A stretch of 64,000 nucleotides of DNA from Colius striatus (lineage: Eukaryota; Chordata; Aves; Coliiformes; Coliidae): assembly GCF_028858725.1 (NCBI RefSeq), contig NC_084761.1, positions 97,737,971 to 97,801,970 of the forward strand, read 5' to 3'. A program made the position numbers and the translations under genes. Under the pieces are notes generated by a model. That model did not search any database. It saw only the letters and a list, made by a program, of their open reading frames with translations, and was not told where the DNA came from. Positions 1 to 12,900 of the stretch are shown here, piece by piece; within the stretch, counting starts at the first letter, position 1; the number at the start of each line of letters is the position of its first letter.

Positions 1-540
1 CCTGCCCTTAATCACCAGCAAAGCCACATCCCCAGTAAATGCATGGATAGCACATCTACAATCCAATCTCTGATTCCAGATAGTTTAAAAACTACAAGGT
101 TCCTTATTTTTCTGGCTTCTGCCTGCCTGGCTGGGTTAAGGGATGCTGAAGAGACCGCTGCAAAATTACTTTCAGCAGCTACTGTTGGTCTCAGAATCTC
201 TTTTCCAGCCTCCAAAGCCAAATGACAGTCACTCAACATTAAAGTATTTGCAGAGTGGCATTAAGCAGGGGTGCTGCTGTATTATTTACCATGGCAACTC
301 AGGATGTTAATTTATCTTTTCCCTAAATGTGGAAGAGCCAAGTCACTGCCCTTAATGTGACAAAATACATTTGTGTTGCACAAAGCATTGTAGCTAACCA
401 GAGAAGCCTCCCTGGCACACCAGGACACTCAGAGCTGGGGATGGGAAGGGTGTTTGTCTGCTGACTAGATGACAGGGGATTGCCTGGAGGAATCAGGCCA
501 TTATCTTCCCTCTGGGACTGGGTGGAGAAGCCTCCAGGAT
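1..540. other. Non-coding, nothing recognised
   Basis: No splice-bounded ORF, repeat or RNA gene that I can support. Confidence 0.5.
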
Positions 541-668
541 CATAGAATGGCAGGGCTTGAAAGAGATCTCAAAATCATCCAGCCCAACCCCCCTGCTAAA
601 GCAGGTCCCACCTAGATCAGGTCACACAGGAATGTGTCCAAGTGGGTTTGGAAACCTCCAGATATCTC
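541..668 (-). mobile_element. CR1 LINE 3' fragment
   Basis: The reverse-complement CR1 tail starts at CATAGAATGG, followed by ATCATCCAGCCCAACCCCCC and a degraded body. The left end is the 3' end. Confidence 0.85.
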
Positions 669-1363
669 CTCCAGAACACCACAGGACACTTCTGCAAGGA
701 ACCTCTCCCTGGCTTTTACTTCAAACTGGTGCAATTTAGACTGTTTTAGAGTGAGTGTTTTCATACTGTTGATGTTTTTACGAGTTCTCCTCAGCTCAGG
801 TACATCTTGAAACAACACACTGCAATGCCTACATTTGCTTTCATTTCTGTTGCCTCACTGGTGGGGCACAGCAGGACAGGTACACATCGAAGTGCTGACA
901 ATCTTGCTGTAATGTCCCTGTGCTACTGAGGTGACACGAGGTGAAATGATCTATTTCAGTTTGCATGAGGGAATTTTGGAAGAGCAAAGGAATCCCAGCC
1001 TGAGGAAGAAGCCAGCCTTGTGACCCATGCATTGTTTTGGATCCAATGAGCTTCCCATTACTTCATCCTAAGCAGCCTTGCTGTCTCCAGCTTTTTCCCA
1101 TCATGAGCTTTTCCCCAGTAACTCTGGCAGTGAATATGTAACAGGTCAGGAGCATGTGCTGGATGCATCCCAAACACCCTTTAGAGTACACCCCAGGTCC
1201 TAAGCCCCACTGTAGGATGAATTGCAGTGCACTGCATCTCATACTCAGATCTCTTTTAGAAACTCAACTGGACAAGGCATTGCCTCATGGCACAAAGTCT
1301 AAGCATGGCCAAGATACACTGAGGAGCCTGGGGACTTACACAGACCTCTGCTGCCCCATGGAG
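669..1363. other. Non-coding, nothing recognised
   Basis: Unique sequence between two CR1 fragments. The left part may be further degraded CR1. Confidence 0.5.
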
Positions 1364-1815
1364 TCATAGAATCATTACAGTTGGAAAAGACCTTTATTGA
1401 GCCCAACCACTCACCTCACACTGCCAAGCCCAGCACTAAACTAACCCATGGCCCCCAGCACCTCAGCTCTGTGTCTTAAATCTTGAGGGATGGGGATTCC
1501 ACCACTTCCCTGGGCAGCCTGTTCCAGTGCTTAATAACCCTCTCAGTCAAAAAAAGTTCTTCCTCATCTCCAATTTAAACTTCCCCTGGTGCAACTTGAG
1601 CCCATTTTCCTCTTGTCCTATGACAAGGGGAGAAGAGATCAACATCCACCTCACTACAACCCCCTTTCAAGGGGCTGTAAAGAGTGATCATGTCTCCTCT
1701 CAGCCTCCTCTTCTCTATGTTAAATAACCCCAGTTCCCTCAGCCATTCCTCACAAGACTTGTTCTCCAGAACCTTCACCAGCTTCATTGCCTTTCTCTGA
1801 ACATGCTCAATTCAG
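1364..1815 (-). mobile_element. CR1 LINE 3' fragment
   Basis: It begins with CATAGAATCATTACAGTTGG and runs through CTGCCAAGCCCAGCACTAA, CTGGGCAGCCTGTTCCAG and TTCCCTCAGCCATTCCTC. This is the usual CR1 3' region, reversed, and more diverged than the copies near 24 and 53 kb. Confidence 0.9.
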
Positions 1816-4105
1816 CCTCAGGAAGGAGACCAGGCCAGCCTGTTCTGTGGGAAAAACACATATTGCAGAGATGGCATGATAATATCTGATCACTGGCAGA
1901 GATGTTGCCCACTCTGAACATCTGGTGTGGTTTATGTGGTGTTCTCCTTCCCTTAGCCATTGATGTCTGAGCATTAGGCTGACATGCTATTCTTAGCCCA
2001 GTTCAACATTTACTTTGGCATTGCATTGTTTATTCAATGTCCACAGCCCAATGGTCCGTGGCACTGAACCCCACATATTCCTCTGACAAAGCCTGTGCCA
2101 ACCTCTCAGCCTTCCCTTGCTGGTCCAGCCCAACATCCTCTGCTGCTCTGTGGTCCATCCACCACCACCATCTTGCAGCCTTCTGACCAGAAACAAGACA
2201 CACAGAAATGGTCAGTGCTCAAGTCACATCAGCTTTATCACATCTTGGACTCCCCCTCCACAGAGCCAGCCACAGATCCCTGCCTGAAAGGTGGCCCTTT
2301 GCCACTCCTGCAAAGTCAATGGAGTTCCTTGTGGTCACAAATACCTTGGGCTCAATAAACACTGTGGTGAAACTCGTCATGTCTTGTGAGGTGCTCAGCA
2401 CATAAAATTCAATTTCCTAGGAGTTATCCAACTGGTTCCCTGTTACCTGTCATCCAGCATTAATCCAAACACCTTATTCCTTCTCAACAAACCAGCCTGG
2501 GGTTTACTTGCTCTGCACACACACAGGGGGCCTGGAAGGTGGGCAAAGTGGGAGTTTGGGTAACTAAGTGCCAAATGATTCAAGAGCCCATTGGTGTTCT
2601 CCTGGTCTTGATGGAAGTCTTCAGAGGGGAGGAGTAGAGTGGCATAGGAGAGCCTTCTGTGGACAAGAGCAACTGCTGTAGGGCCAAGCAAAAAAGACCT
2701 GAGGGTGCAAGACCTCTCTCTAGCTCTGCATGAAGAAGAGGATAAAGGCACTATGTCCACATAGTTTCTGCAGCATTCAACCCATCCCTTCCCCCCACAT
2801 CCCATCCTTTCCCACTCTCCCTTACCTTAGCCCCCTGCAAGAAGCAGCCTTGCCTGATCCTCAGGACTTCTCCTCCAGTCTCCACATTCCTCTCTCACCC
2901 AGCCTCTCTTCTCTCAGGGTCTTTGTCTCAAATCCCTTCACCTGCCTCTCTTCAATTCACTTTGACACCACAGCCTCTTTCAAACCCTTCTCCTCTCATC
3001 CTCTCTGGATCTTCACTCAGCTCTCCTCACTCCTCTTCATTTAACAAGCAGCCCTCCTTTCACTATTTCACTCATCAGCTCATCCCCTCTCCAGCCATTC
3101 TCCATCAGAGTCCCTCTGGGTCACACCTGGGCACATTGATGACATCTGCCCCACCACACACCTGAGCCCTTGGCTTCTTGGATGCATCACAACCACCTGC
3201 TCAACCCTGGCTCACACCTTATATCCTTTTCTCTGCTGTTGCCATCATTCCATCCATATGGCCTTAATCCTGCTAGGGGGATGGCTTTCCTCTCAGCAAA
3301 TCCATCTTCCTTCCTCCAGGTCTTCCACTTTCCTCACTAGATTGCTCTGCAGTCTTTTTCACAAGTCAAACCCCAGCCCCATGCTTCTTCACCACCTTTG
3401 CACTGCTTCTTCACTGCTGGCTCCTCTCTACTGTGAGCTCACCTCATCCCTGCCCTTTTCAGTCTCAGCTGGAGCATTCCTGCTGACAAGCAACACAAAG
3501 CCCTTTTACATCATTCCATGTGGTGGCCAGGAGGGACTTGCTTGGGACAAATGTAACAAAGTCCTCCTTTATGGCATCTACATACACATGGCCTCTGCAG
3601 CCCTGCCAAGTGAGTGATCTGAATGGAGATGTCCCTCACTGAATTACAAGGGCACTACCAACCCCAGCCCACAATGGGTAATGCAGTATGAAATGTAATG
3701 GGCTCTGCAGAATGAAAGGCACGTTGCCAGCCCACACAAGGCTTGGCCCTGGACAAAAAAAAAGACATAATTATGGCTTCAGTGGGTTTGCTTTGCTTTG
3801 AGGTTTCCATCAGTGGTGAAATGTTGTTCCATCCTAACCTTAGGGAAGCAAATGAGCTCATGAGCTGAAACTGCACAAGCCACTCTTAACCAGAGAGCCT
3901 GTTGAAATGGGAGAGCTTGAATCTCCAGTCCTCTTCCTGTGGGCTGGAGGAAGGCAGTCTGTCATATGCCTTGAACTCTGGAGCAGCCTGCTTAATCCTG
4001 GATTCATTTGCTGAAGTGCAAACCTCTGTCTGTGGTTTTTGATTTGCCCCATACCTGGAAGGTCAGGAAAGTCAACTTCTACTCTGCACAGGAATCAAAC
4101 CAGAA
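1816..4105. other. Non-coding, with a pyrimidine-rich stretch at ~2760-3480
   Basis: No gene seen. About 700 bases are strongly C/T-rich on the plus strand, which opens long chance ORFs (104 and 119 codons) without domain character. Confidence 0.5.
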
Positions 4106-4153
4106 GATGGATGGATGGATGGATGGATGGATGGATGGATGGATGGATGGATG
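4106..4153. repeat. (ATGG)12 microsatellite
   Basis: A perfect tetranucleotide run of about 48 bases in otherwise unique sequence. Confidence 0.95.
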
Positions 4154-4258
4154 CAGTTCACAGCAGTGTCACTGCAACATATGGCTTCAGTGCTGCCTGC
4201 ATTCCCATAGCAGTGGTCCCCTGAGCATTACAGCTCTGTGTTCCCATTAGATGACTTC

Positions 4259-4500
4259 TCACAGAATCCCAGAAAGGCTGGGGTTGGAAAGGACCTCTGG
4301 AGATCATCCAGCTCAAACCCTTGCTAAAACAGGTTCCCCTCATTCAGGGGGCACAGGAATGTGTCCAGCTGGGGTTGGATACCTCCTGAGAAGGAGCCTC
4401 CACACTCTCCCTGGGCAGCCTGTGCTAGGGCTCCCTCCCCTCAGTACCAAACAAGTTTTTCCTCAAAAACATTCTTTTCCATCTCCATTAAGCAGCAAGT
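4259..4500 (-). mobile_element. CR1 LINE 3' fragment
   Basis: Tail CACAGAATCCCAG, then GGGGGCACAGGAATGTGTCC and GAGAAGGAGCCTCCACACTC. It belongs to the subgroup also seen at 31564 and 50605. Confidence 0.9.
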
Positions 4501-5348
4501 CCATGCTCACAGTGGGCTCAGCACCCAGTTCTCGTCTCTGATTGCACACTACAGCTCATTTTGGGTTTCTGTGCCCAGGTTTGTTGCAAAATTCAACACA
4601 GAAGGGGGAAAAAAATACTCTCAGGATGCACCAGGAGTCAGTCTTCATCTCCTAGGTTAAACAAAGGCTCACTAGTCAAACTGAGATCCTGCTGAGAAGT
4701 GTGGGATGGGAAACAGCAATGCAAAGCTTTTCCTTTTGGAGGGACAGGGAAAACCCAGATGGCAGCAGGGCTGGCATGAACACTGTCTCCACTCGAGCCC
4801 TTTTGAGCTGCCTCTCAGATTTGCAGTCTGTCCATCACCTTCTGGTTGTGGCATGAAAAAGCCACCTTCTAAACTTCACCCAGAACATACTGTGGTGGTA
4901 CCACTCAGTCAGACTCAATACATAAACCCCTCCACAGTTCATATCCATCACTACCTGTGCAGACAGCCTGTTGTCTTCCATAAGTCTCCTCCTTCCCTGT
5001 CATTCACCTCAAACACACTCTCTCAATTCACCCAAGCTCTGCAAAAACTGCATTAGGCAGGGCAAAATGTTGATTAACAAATGAAACAGGGACAAGGGCT
5101 GTTCTCTGGCTGTGAAGACAAGTAGAACAACATGACTTGTGATCACAGCCTACTCCTTCAGTGCAAAATGGGATAGTTCCTTCCATATATTTCCAGGCTT
5201 TGATAGGATAATCTGAGATGAAGCCATTTGGATGGTCATTTAACAGCTTTTTCACCCATTCTCCAGCCTATTTTATTATGCCACTATGTGTCTGTGGCAC
5301 AGAGCACCTTGTAGATCATCTGGCTGCTGGGATCTGTCTCATGCCTTT
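4501..5348. other. Non-coding, nothing recognised
   Basis: Unique sequence; the 116-codon plus frame shows no domain or splice support. Confidence 0.5.
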
Positions 5349-5379
5349 GTGTGGTGTGTGTGTGTGTGTGTGTGTGTGA
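5349..5379. repeat. (TG)n microsatellite
   Basis: A run of about 14 TG dinucleotides, followed by a purine-rich stretch. Confidence 0.9.
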
Positions 5380-5430
5380 GGAGGAAGCAAAAGGAGGAAG
5401 ACCAAGTTGGTGCATGTGTCTAGATGAGAT

Positions 5431-5500
5431 TTCATAGAGTCACAGAATGGTAGGGTTGGAAGGAGCCTTTAGAGATCATCCAGTCCAACCCCCAGATGAA
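5431..5500 (-). mobile_element. Short CR1 tail fragment
   Basis: TTCATAGAGTCACAGAATGG followed by AGATCATCCAGTCCAACCCC. Only about 70 bases remain. Confidence 0.8.
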
Positions 5501-5561
5501 GTTAGTGCCTTTTCTAGTCCCTGGGCTCCCGTTTCTCCAGGGCCTTGCCAGCCACCTGGTC

Positions 5562-5622
5562 AGATGATCTGGTTTAGATGATCCCTAAAGGTCCCTTCCA
5601 ACCCCTACCATCTCTCTGCAGA
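5562..5622 (+). mobile_element. Short CR1 tail fragment
   Basis: TAGATGATCCCTAAAGGTCC then CTTCCAACCCCTACCA, the plus-strand CR1 end, here without an ATTCTRTG tail. It faces the fragment at 5431-5500. Confidence 0.7.
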
Positions 5623-7565
5623 TTTACCAATGTTCCAGTGGGTCTTCACCCTTTTTTCCCCCCGTGCCTTCCCTTAGGTTTGCAGAAGGCATGGACTGTG
5701 AATGATGCTGCTTGTCTCTATGACAGCCCAGGCTGTTTTGCACTGTCTCAACGTGCCACGGGGCTCAGCTGAGCTTGACTTCACCACATCACTGACACAT
5801 CCAGCATTCCACCTCTGCAGCTGCTGTGACCTGCCTGCAGTGGCCTGTTGGGAACAACTACTTGGATTACATTGGCTGATCCCTAAAGTTCTGGATCCAG
5901 TTTCCTCTGCTGTGTCAGGATCCTGAAAAGCAGGATGGTGAGACATGCTGCATGACAAAAGTCATGGTTTTATAACCCAGTCCACGCAGCTCCACTTTGC
6001 TTCTAGGCTCCACATTCATTTTCAACTCTGCCCCAAAAGACATGTTTTGTTGTAAAGCTTTTTCTTGATATGATTTTTTAATTAAGAGGCTACAATTAAA
6101 CCCAGCTTTTACCAACAACAACTTCCAACAGCACGTTCATATACTCCAGCAAACACTCCCCAGCTCCAGCCCTACTCTTTGCTTGCTTAAATTCACTCTG
6201 AAAACAATGTATTTGTCATGGTAAACCATTCCCAAGCTCTTCCCTTTGCACAGATTTGAGTATGAAAAGAACCCAGCAACCCAAAATAACAGCATCAACA
6301 TCCCCCCCACCCCCAACATAAAGTGGGCTGAGCAGAACATTTTAAGGTTATCAGTGTAATTTCCTAACAAGAAAATACTCTTTGTTTAACTTTATTTTTT
6401 CTCTCCACAAACCCAAACTTCACATCTTCAACACCTAGGCTGCTGAGGAAGAAACCATGGTAACTGCACACTTTAATTGGATGTTTGTTGGCTAGAGAGA
6501 ATGGGAAAGATTGCATAATTGATGCTTGGGAGCCTACATAAACATGACATGGTTTGGAGAGCCAGAGGATTCTGCTGGAGGGGAATGTGATACAGCACAT
6601 CTGGAACTGGGGTGTGTCTACTCTATATAACACAAAATCAGAGGGTGTCAGGGGTTCCACATGGCTCCTGTGAAGCAGCACAATGCCTGGTGAGTCAGCC
6701 ATCCTTTAGTGCTCCATCAGTGTTCTGAACCTGGGGCCAGGCTGGGAAACTAAAAGCAGCCCACTCCTCTGAGCCCTGCTTACTTCCCAGCAAGGAGGAG
6801 CTGTGCTCTGTGCTGCCCCAGCACTGGAAACTCAACTGCTTGGGAGCTGAAGCTGAGTGTGGCCAACAGACCTCATCTGTGCAAGATGAACTGACCAGCT
6901 TTGGGCTGGCTTAGTGCTCTGCCCTTACTTCCTCTACATTTCTTCCAAATTCCTTCTGTTTCCTTCTGTTCACAGCACAGGCTTCAGCCTCTACTTCCCA
7001 GTTATAATACCTGATACCTGGCTAAACCACAGCATTTCCCCACACTTCTGCTCTTCAGCTTTTTGTTCACTGAGATCTCATCTGCAGTTCACACCAATAC
7101 ACAGGGAATTGCCTTCCACTTGGTCTTCCCATCTAAGATGTGTTTAAACATTGTGAGTTAACTGTGCATTAAAGATCTTAAAGATTATGTCTGGAGTGCT
7201 GGTTGGGCCAAAAGTCCCAGTGCACAAACTGAGAAGCTGCTATGGCTGTACCACTGCTGGAGGTCTGCACAAACTTGTCTCTGTAAAAGGGCATCTAGGA
7301 CTTATTTAGTCAGTGAGAAGGTGTAGTCCAGCTATAACAGCTCCTATTACTTATCATCTGGATGCTGTGTCTCTGCTTCCCATAGCTGGTAAGAAAGCCA
7401 CAGGGAGGAACAAGAGTGCTTCCAAGCAGAGCTCTGCTGCAGGAACAAGCAGCACAGCAAGAGTGGCTTTAGTGCAACACCCCAAATGACATACAGCAGG
7501 AGATGGCAGCATGTGCAGCTCATAATGAATGAACATGAGCCATCCAAGATGGTATCTCTAGATAT
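5623..7565. other. Non-coding, nothing recognised
   Basis: Unique sequence, AT-rich at 6040-6480. The 112-codon minus frame at 6364-6702 has no recognisable domain. Confidence 0.5.
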
Positions 7566-8078
7566 TCATGTACTGTGTCCAGTTCTGTGCTCCCCAGCTC
7601 CAGAGGGACAGGGAAGTGCTGGAGAGAGGCCAGTGCAGGGACACCAAGATGATCAGGGGATGGAACATGTGTGTGAGGAGGAAAGGCTGCAGGACCTGGG
7701 GCTGTTCAGCCTGAAGAAGAGGGGGCTGAGAAGGACCCATCAAAACTTACAAGTGCCTGAATGGTGAATGTCAGGACGATGAGGCCAGTGTTTGTTGTGT
7801 GGTGGCCAGTGCCAAGACAAGGGGTAACGGGCTCAAGCTGGCACACAGGCAGTGCCCCTGGCACAGGAGGAGAAACTCCTTTGGTGCTGAGATGAGGGAG
7901 CCCTGGCCCAGGCTGCCCAGGGAGGGTGTGGAGGCTCCTTCTCAGGAGGTTTCCAACCCCAGCTGGACACGTTCCTGTGCCCCCTAAGCCAGGGGAAGCT
8001 GCTTTAGCAGGGGCTGGGGCTGGAGCAGCTCTGCAGGGCCCTTCCAGCCCCTACCTTCTATAATTCTATGGTTCTATG
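7566..8078 (+). mobile_element. CR1 LINE 3' region (~0.5 kb)
   Basis: Runs from GTGTCCAGTTCTGTGCTCCC to the tail ATAATTCTATGGTTCTATG, including the block CCCAGGCTGCCCAGGGAGGG. ORFs of 60-93 codons in it are repeat-derived. Confidence 0.93.
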
Positions 8079-8965
8079 CAGATCTTCTCAGCACTATAGC
8101 TTTTCATCTCCACCTTCACAACTTGAACTGCTGTTTGGGCTCTCAGGCTCTTTACTACATTTACAGGAGAGATGCACCAGGAAAGGCAGAAAGAAGGCCA
8201 AGATGAAATGAGGCTTCCAGAAACCAACAGACCTCTCCAGAACCACAAGAGCAAAGGGGAACTGATCACACCAAGATGAACTACATCACACACCTGACTT
8301 TGCAATGAGGATCAAGCCCATTCTTGTTCCAGGCCATCACAGGTGCTCAACCACCCTTTTTAACCCGCTTGGGACTCTACCCCGGCGCTCGCTGTGCTCC
8401 AGGAGCTGTTGGAAACGAGCTGGTGTGCTCGTAGCCAAGCCTTGCATGTTTGGGGAGTGAGCAAACCCTGCTAAGTGGAATCTGGCTGTGCTGTTTGTGT
8501 TGCTAAAGAGCAGCACATGGGCATGGATTCCCTGCTCGCCGCCAGTTGGTGAGGAAAGGCTGGAACCCAGCTGTATTTCGAAACACGAGACGTAAACAAT
8601 GATTTGCCAACGAGAGTAAAAGTAACTGCCTCTCAGCACAGGCTATAAACAGGCTTGCATCTTGCCTCTGGAACCATAGGGCCATTAGCCTGTCTATTGA
8701 TACCCCAATAATGTGAACAGGAGGGGAATCACGGCCAAACTGCTCTCCTCCACGGCCTTGGACATCCTCTCCTCGTAAAGGCTGCTGTTCCCTCCCTTGC
8801 CATCGGCAGAAATTGCCTCTTTCTGCTTTCTCTGGTGCCTGGGATTGGCTTCTCCAATGCAGTTAAAAACTCATTGCAAGGTCTTATTAGATATATACTG
8901 AAACTGAACCAAGCAAAGGTATCCAATACCTGCTGGTGAAGGATCTGTCCTATATATCTGTGAAG
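8079..8965. other. Non-coding, nothing recognised
   Basis: Slightly CpG-richer around 8340-8560 but no gene signal. Confidence 0.5.
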
Positions 8966-9004
8966 CAGTGTGCCCGGGGGGCAAGAAGGCCAAGGGCAGC
9001 CTGC
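8966..9004 (+). mobile_element. 39-bp CR1 internal fragment abutting a chimeric CR1
   Basis: Matches the internal CR1 block at about 9306-9343 (GGGGGGCAAGAAGGCCAAGG) and abuts the ~60-bp tail sequence described at 9005. It lies only in this copy of the chimera, not in the 24-kb copy. Confidence 0.75.
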
Positions 9005-9945
9005 TAATTATCCACATATGGCAAGGCTCAACCAGAATTGCTATCCTAACTCTCCCAGTATCATGGAATCATTCTGGTTGGAAAAGGCTTTTAAGCTCAT
9101 GGAGTCCAGGGTCTGCCCTCACCCTGCCCAGCCCAGCACTACCCCATGGCCCCCAGCACCTCAGCTCCAGGGCTTTGGGATCCCTCCAGGGCTGGGCACT
9201 CCCTCAGCTCCCTGGGCAGCCTGGCACAGGGGCTGACAACTCAATGGAGCTGGAAACTGCTGCAGGGAAAGGGCCTGGGGGTGTTGGTGCTGAACAGGAG
9301 CCAGCAGCATGCCCAGGGGGGCAAGAAGGCCAAGGGCAGCCTGGCTGGGATCAGCACTGGGGTGGCAGCAGGAGCAGGGCAGGGATTGTCCCCTGTGCTG
9401 GGCCCTGGGGAGGCTGCAGCTCCAGGGCTGTGTCAGTGCTGGGCCCCTCACTCACTGCCACAGGGACACTGAGGGGCTGCAGCGTGGCCAGAGCCGGGCA
9501 CAGAGCTGGGGAAGGGGCTGGAGCACAAGGGGCTGGGGAGGGGCTGAGGGAATGGGGGTGTTGAGCCTGGAGAAGAGGAGCCTGAGGGACACAGCAGCAC
9601 TCTCTGACACTCCCTGACAGGAGGCTGCAGTGAGCTGGAGGTTGGTCTCCTCTCTCCAGTAATGAATGACAGAACAAGAGGAAAAGGGCTGAAGTTGCCC
9701 CAGGGGAGGTTGAGGCTGGAGCAGAGACAGAACTGTTTCCCTGAGAGGGGTGTCAGCCCTGTGCCAGGCTGCCCAGGGAGCTGGGGCAGTGCCCAGCCCT
9801 GGAGGGATCACAAAGCCGTGGGGCTGAGGTGCTGAGGGCCCTGGGGTAGTGCTGGGCTGGGCAGGGTGAGGGCAGGGCTGGGACTCAATGATCTTGAAGG
9901 TCTTTTCCAACCAAAACGGTTCTGTGACTCTGTGATGTTTGGAGG
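9005..9945. mobile_element. Chimeric CR1: inverted 3' piece joined to plus-strand CR1
   Basis: 9005-9060 is non-CR1 sequence shared with 24390-24445 and 35702-35763. 9061-9234 is a minus-orientation CR1 end (TCATGGAATCATTCTGGTTGG). At about 9235 it switches to plus-orientation CR1 that ends at 9945 with TTCTGTGACTCTGTGATG. Both CR1 3' ends point outward. The 198- and 237-codon ORFs here are repeat read-through, not genes. Confidence 0.85.
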
Positions 9946-12900
9946 GTAGGGAATGGCTGAAGGCCTCCACAGCACAGCAGATTTCAAGACAATTGCCAGC
10001 CTGGTCAGGTGCCTCCTGACTGAAATCAGACTGAAATCCCCACACTGCAGCTTTATTTCTCCTTGTACTTGGCTGTACAGGCCAGATGGGCTTCCCAAGA
10101 CATCTGTCTATAAGGGTGGCAGCACAGGAGGGGATTTCACAACCAGGCATTTGCCTCCACACCAAGCCTGTGTGCTGGAACTGAGGATGACTGTAGGCTG
10201 AAGTGAGCTGCTGAGTAGCTCAGACTCCTGACAGCTCTCCTTTCATTGTCCTCTCCTGTTGAACTCTAGATCTTCCCATCGATGTGTGGAAGCAACCTCC
10301 CTGCTTCTCACCTCTGCCTCCTTGCTTCATTTCGTTACTTATCCTTGGCACCTGGCTTCAAAGCAGGATGCTGACAGCCACAGGGCAGGGAGCAAAGAGA
10401 GCTGCTGACAGGGAGATCTTCAGCTCATGGGAGACCACCAGCTTGGTGTTTCCCAGGAGATGCTGCTGTCCACCTCCCTCTTGAGCAGGTTCTCATCAGA
10501 GCTGGTGCATTTTCAAGCCTGGCAGAGAGCACACAAAGGTGAGGGCTGCAGATGCACGTAGGAGACAGAGGAGCAAAGACCAATTTTCCACTAAAGAAAG
10601 ACACACAGCAGTAAATCCCAGAGCTCTGAGCAGCTTTGAAAGGGCTGGGTAAAGCCTGCACAGATTTACTTATGGCCAAGTGTATCCCTGACTCCAAAGT
10701 GTTTGCTTTTAATTCTTTACAGCAAGGCTTCAATTACAGAAGAAAGAAAACAACAAATCAGGACTGGCTGAGGATTATCAGCCACGAAGAGGCTGCACAA
10801 ACGTTTCCTCTCACTGCAAGATGTGATTCTATCCTTTACCCAGCTCAGAGGGCAAAGCAGATGGTAGAGGAAAGCCCGCTGTTTCCCATGAGAGCAAGCA
10901 CTTACTCCTTGCTGAAATCCCATGGTTTTGGTTGTTTCAATCCCCTTCTGGGCTTGTTTAAAGTCTTGTTTAGCAACACAACATTAAGGTTGCATCAACT
11001 CTGAAAGCCTAGGCCTGGGATTTGTGACTCCAAATGAATCTAACACACCAGCTGCCCTCACAAGTGATACTCCATGCTGATAAGGGATGCATCTGCATGA
11101 GATTAAAAGACTGGCCTTGGCTGCCCTTTGAGTGACTACACACTTTCTGTCTAAGTAATCTGGTCCATCCTGACAGGCTTGGCTTGAAACAGCCATTTCA
11201 TTCCCAGGATGAAATGGATGCTTATGGGATGCCTATGGAAGGCTGACAGTGAGGGACAAGTAGATGACAGTGGCCTCTAAAGTGGGTTCTTCACACCTGA
11301 GATGTATCTTCTGTGTCCTGTGGATGTTCACAGGGTTCATGGGGAGCTCAGACAAAGGAGAAATCAACTGAGAATTGCTAAATGCACAGAGGCCACAGAG
11401 GTTCAGCTCAGGAAGCATCTGAGACAACGTGCCTGGGGGCTGGGAAGATCTTGCTCTGGCACAAAGCAACAGGCTTTGCTTCTTCACCCTTCTCCAGGAT
11501 CCTGTCTGACATGTCCTGCATGTCCTGTCTGAGCCAGCATTGCTCCTCTTCTGCTGCTGTGTGACATGGTTGGGCCCCTGTCCAGATGGCTTAGGCAGGA
11601 TAAGTGAAAGCACAGATCTACAGACAGACCTTCTTAGGCTTTGCTTTTACAAAGGACTTGAGAGATTGTAACATATATAACGAGTAGAAAGACAGACAGA
11701 GGTCCTGGGACTGTGTTTACCCAGTAGCACAAGCAGAGCCCCTGGGATTATGGTACTGAGAGGCCTCAGAGACAAAACACAATTGCAAACCATCAGTCTT
11801 AGGCTGCTGGTCAGGAAGCAGCACATTTGTCAAGCCAAGGAAGGCAGCAGCAGGCTCAGTGCAGAGCACTCTTTGCCCGACAGATATTGTGCAGTTAGCA
11901 GTGTCTGTGCCAGGGAGAAGAGTCAAGCAAGAGCTTGCTTTGGAAAACTGTGAAGGTTGCCATCAGAATCCAAGCCCATAGAGAACTCAGCTCACTTGGA
12001 GGCTTAGCCCTATGTCCACATCACAAGGCACTCTGTGCTCACTCCCTGCCCCAACCCACCCCCTCTCTCTGCTCTCCCAACTGCTGTCTCCCACCAGAGC
12101 CAGGGTCCTGACTTTTGTTCTGCACATCAGGAGGAGCCTTTAAGAAAACAAAGGATGGTGTGCCTGAAAATTGCTCTTTCAGACCTCCACTTCTCCAAGT
12201 GAGGATGACTTTAGTGGCCCTTGGTCACCAGCCTGATCCCACCTTCCAAACTGAGTTGCCCTACAAAGCCTTGCCAGCTTTTTTGGTCATAGCATCACAA
12301 TCAGGCACTGGGACTTCCCAGGTCAACCCCTAAATCCTTTCCAGCCACTGTTTCCCAGGCAGCACTCCCCATCATACCAACATGGCTTACCTGATGTTTG
12401 CCTGGATGTCCAACTGACAGCCTGGAAGTAAACACAAGTTGGCCATGAGCTTGTATTTCAGTGGCTTTTCTGAGGTCTCTGAGGCCAGTCTTCTGCACAG
12501 CATCATGTGCTGCTTTGTAGGACACCAGACTCTTCCTTGAAGAAGCTGGTTTCGCTCCCTTTGCAGCATTCACCTTTTTGGGGCTGGCAAAGGAACCTGT
12601 TGGGAAGAGCAGAAGCACTAGACACACTCTGTGGAAGTCCAAAATGTCTCATGATGATGATATATTTCTTCTGATTCTTTCCTTCTAGGGTAGAAGTAAA
12701 AGAAGGAGAAGAAGGTACATGCTCATGGAGGAATTTGAACAACTGAGGGCTTGTTAAAAACAAACACAGGTGGCAATTGGGCTCCTTACACCTGAGCTCA
12801 GACTCTTCTCTGCACATACAGAGCGTGTGTTCACATTTCCTTCACCTTCTACGTGTTTTCTCCTCCCTCATCCCTCAGCAGATGTCCCTTCTGCTCAGCA

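Noticed and set aside
4106-4153. Tandem repeats as a CRISPR-like array
   Set aside because: Simple tetranucleotide microsatellites with no spacers, in a vertebrate genome.
8968-9564. 198-codon plus-strand ORF
   Set aside because: It lies wholly in a chimeric CR1; the peptide (low-complexity, Gly/Ala/Gln-rich) recurs wherever this CR1 segment occurs.
9452-10165. 237-codon minus-strand ORF
   Set aside because: Read-through of CR1 in antisense; the same peptide pieces appear at the 23.9-, 30.1- and 53.3-kb copies.
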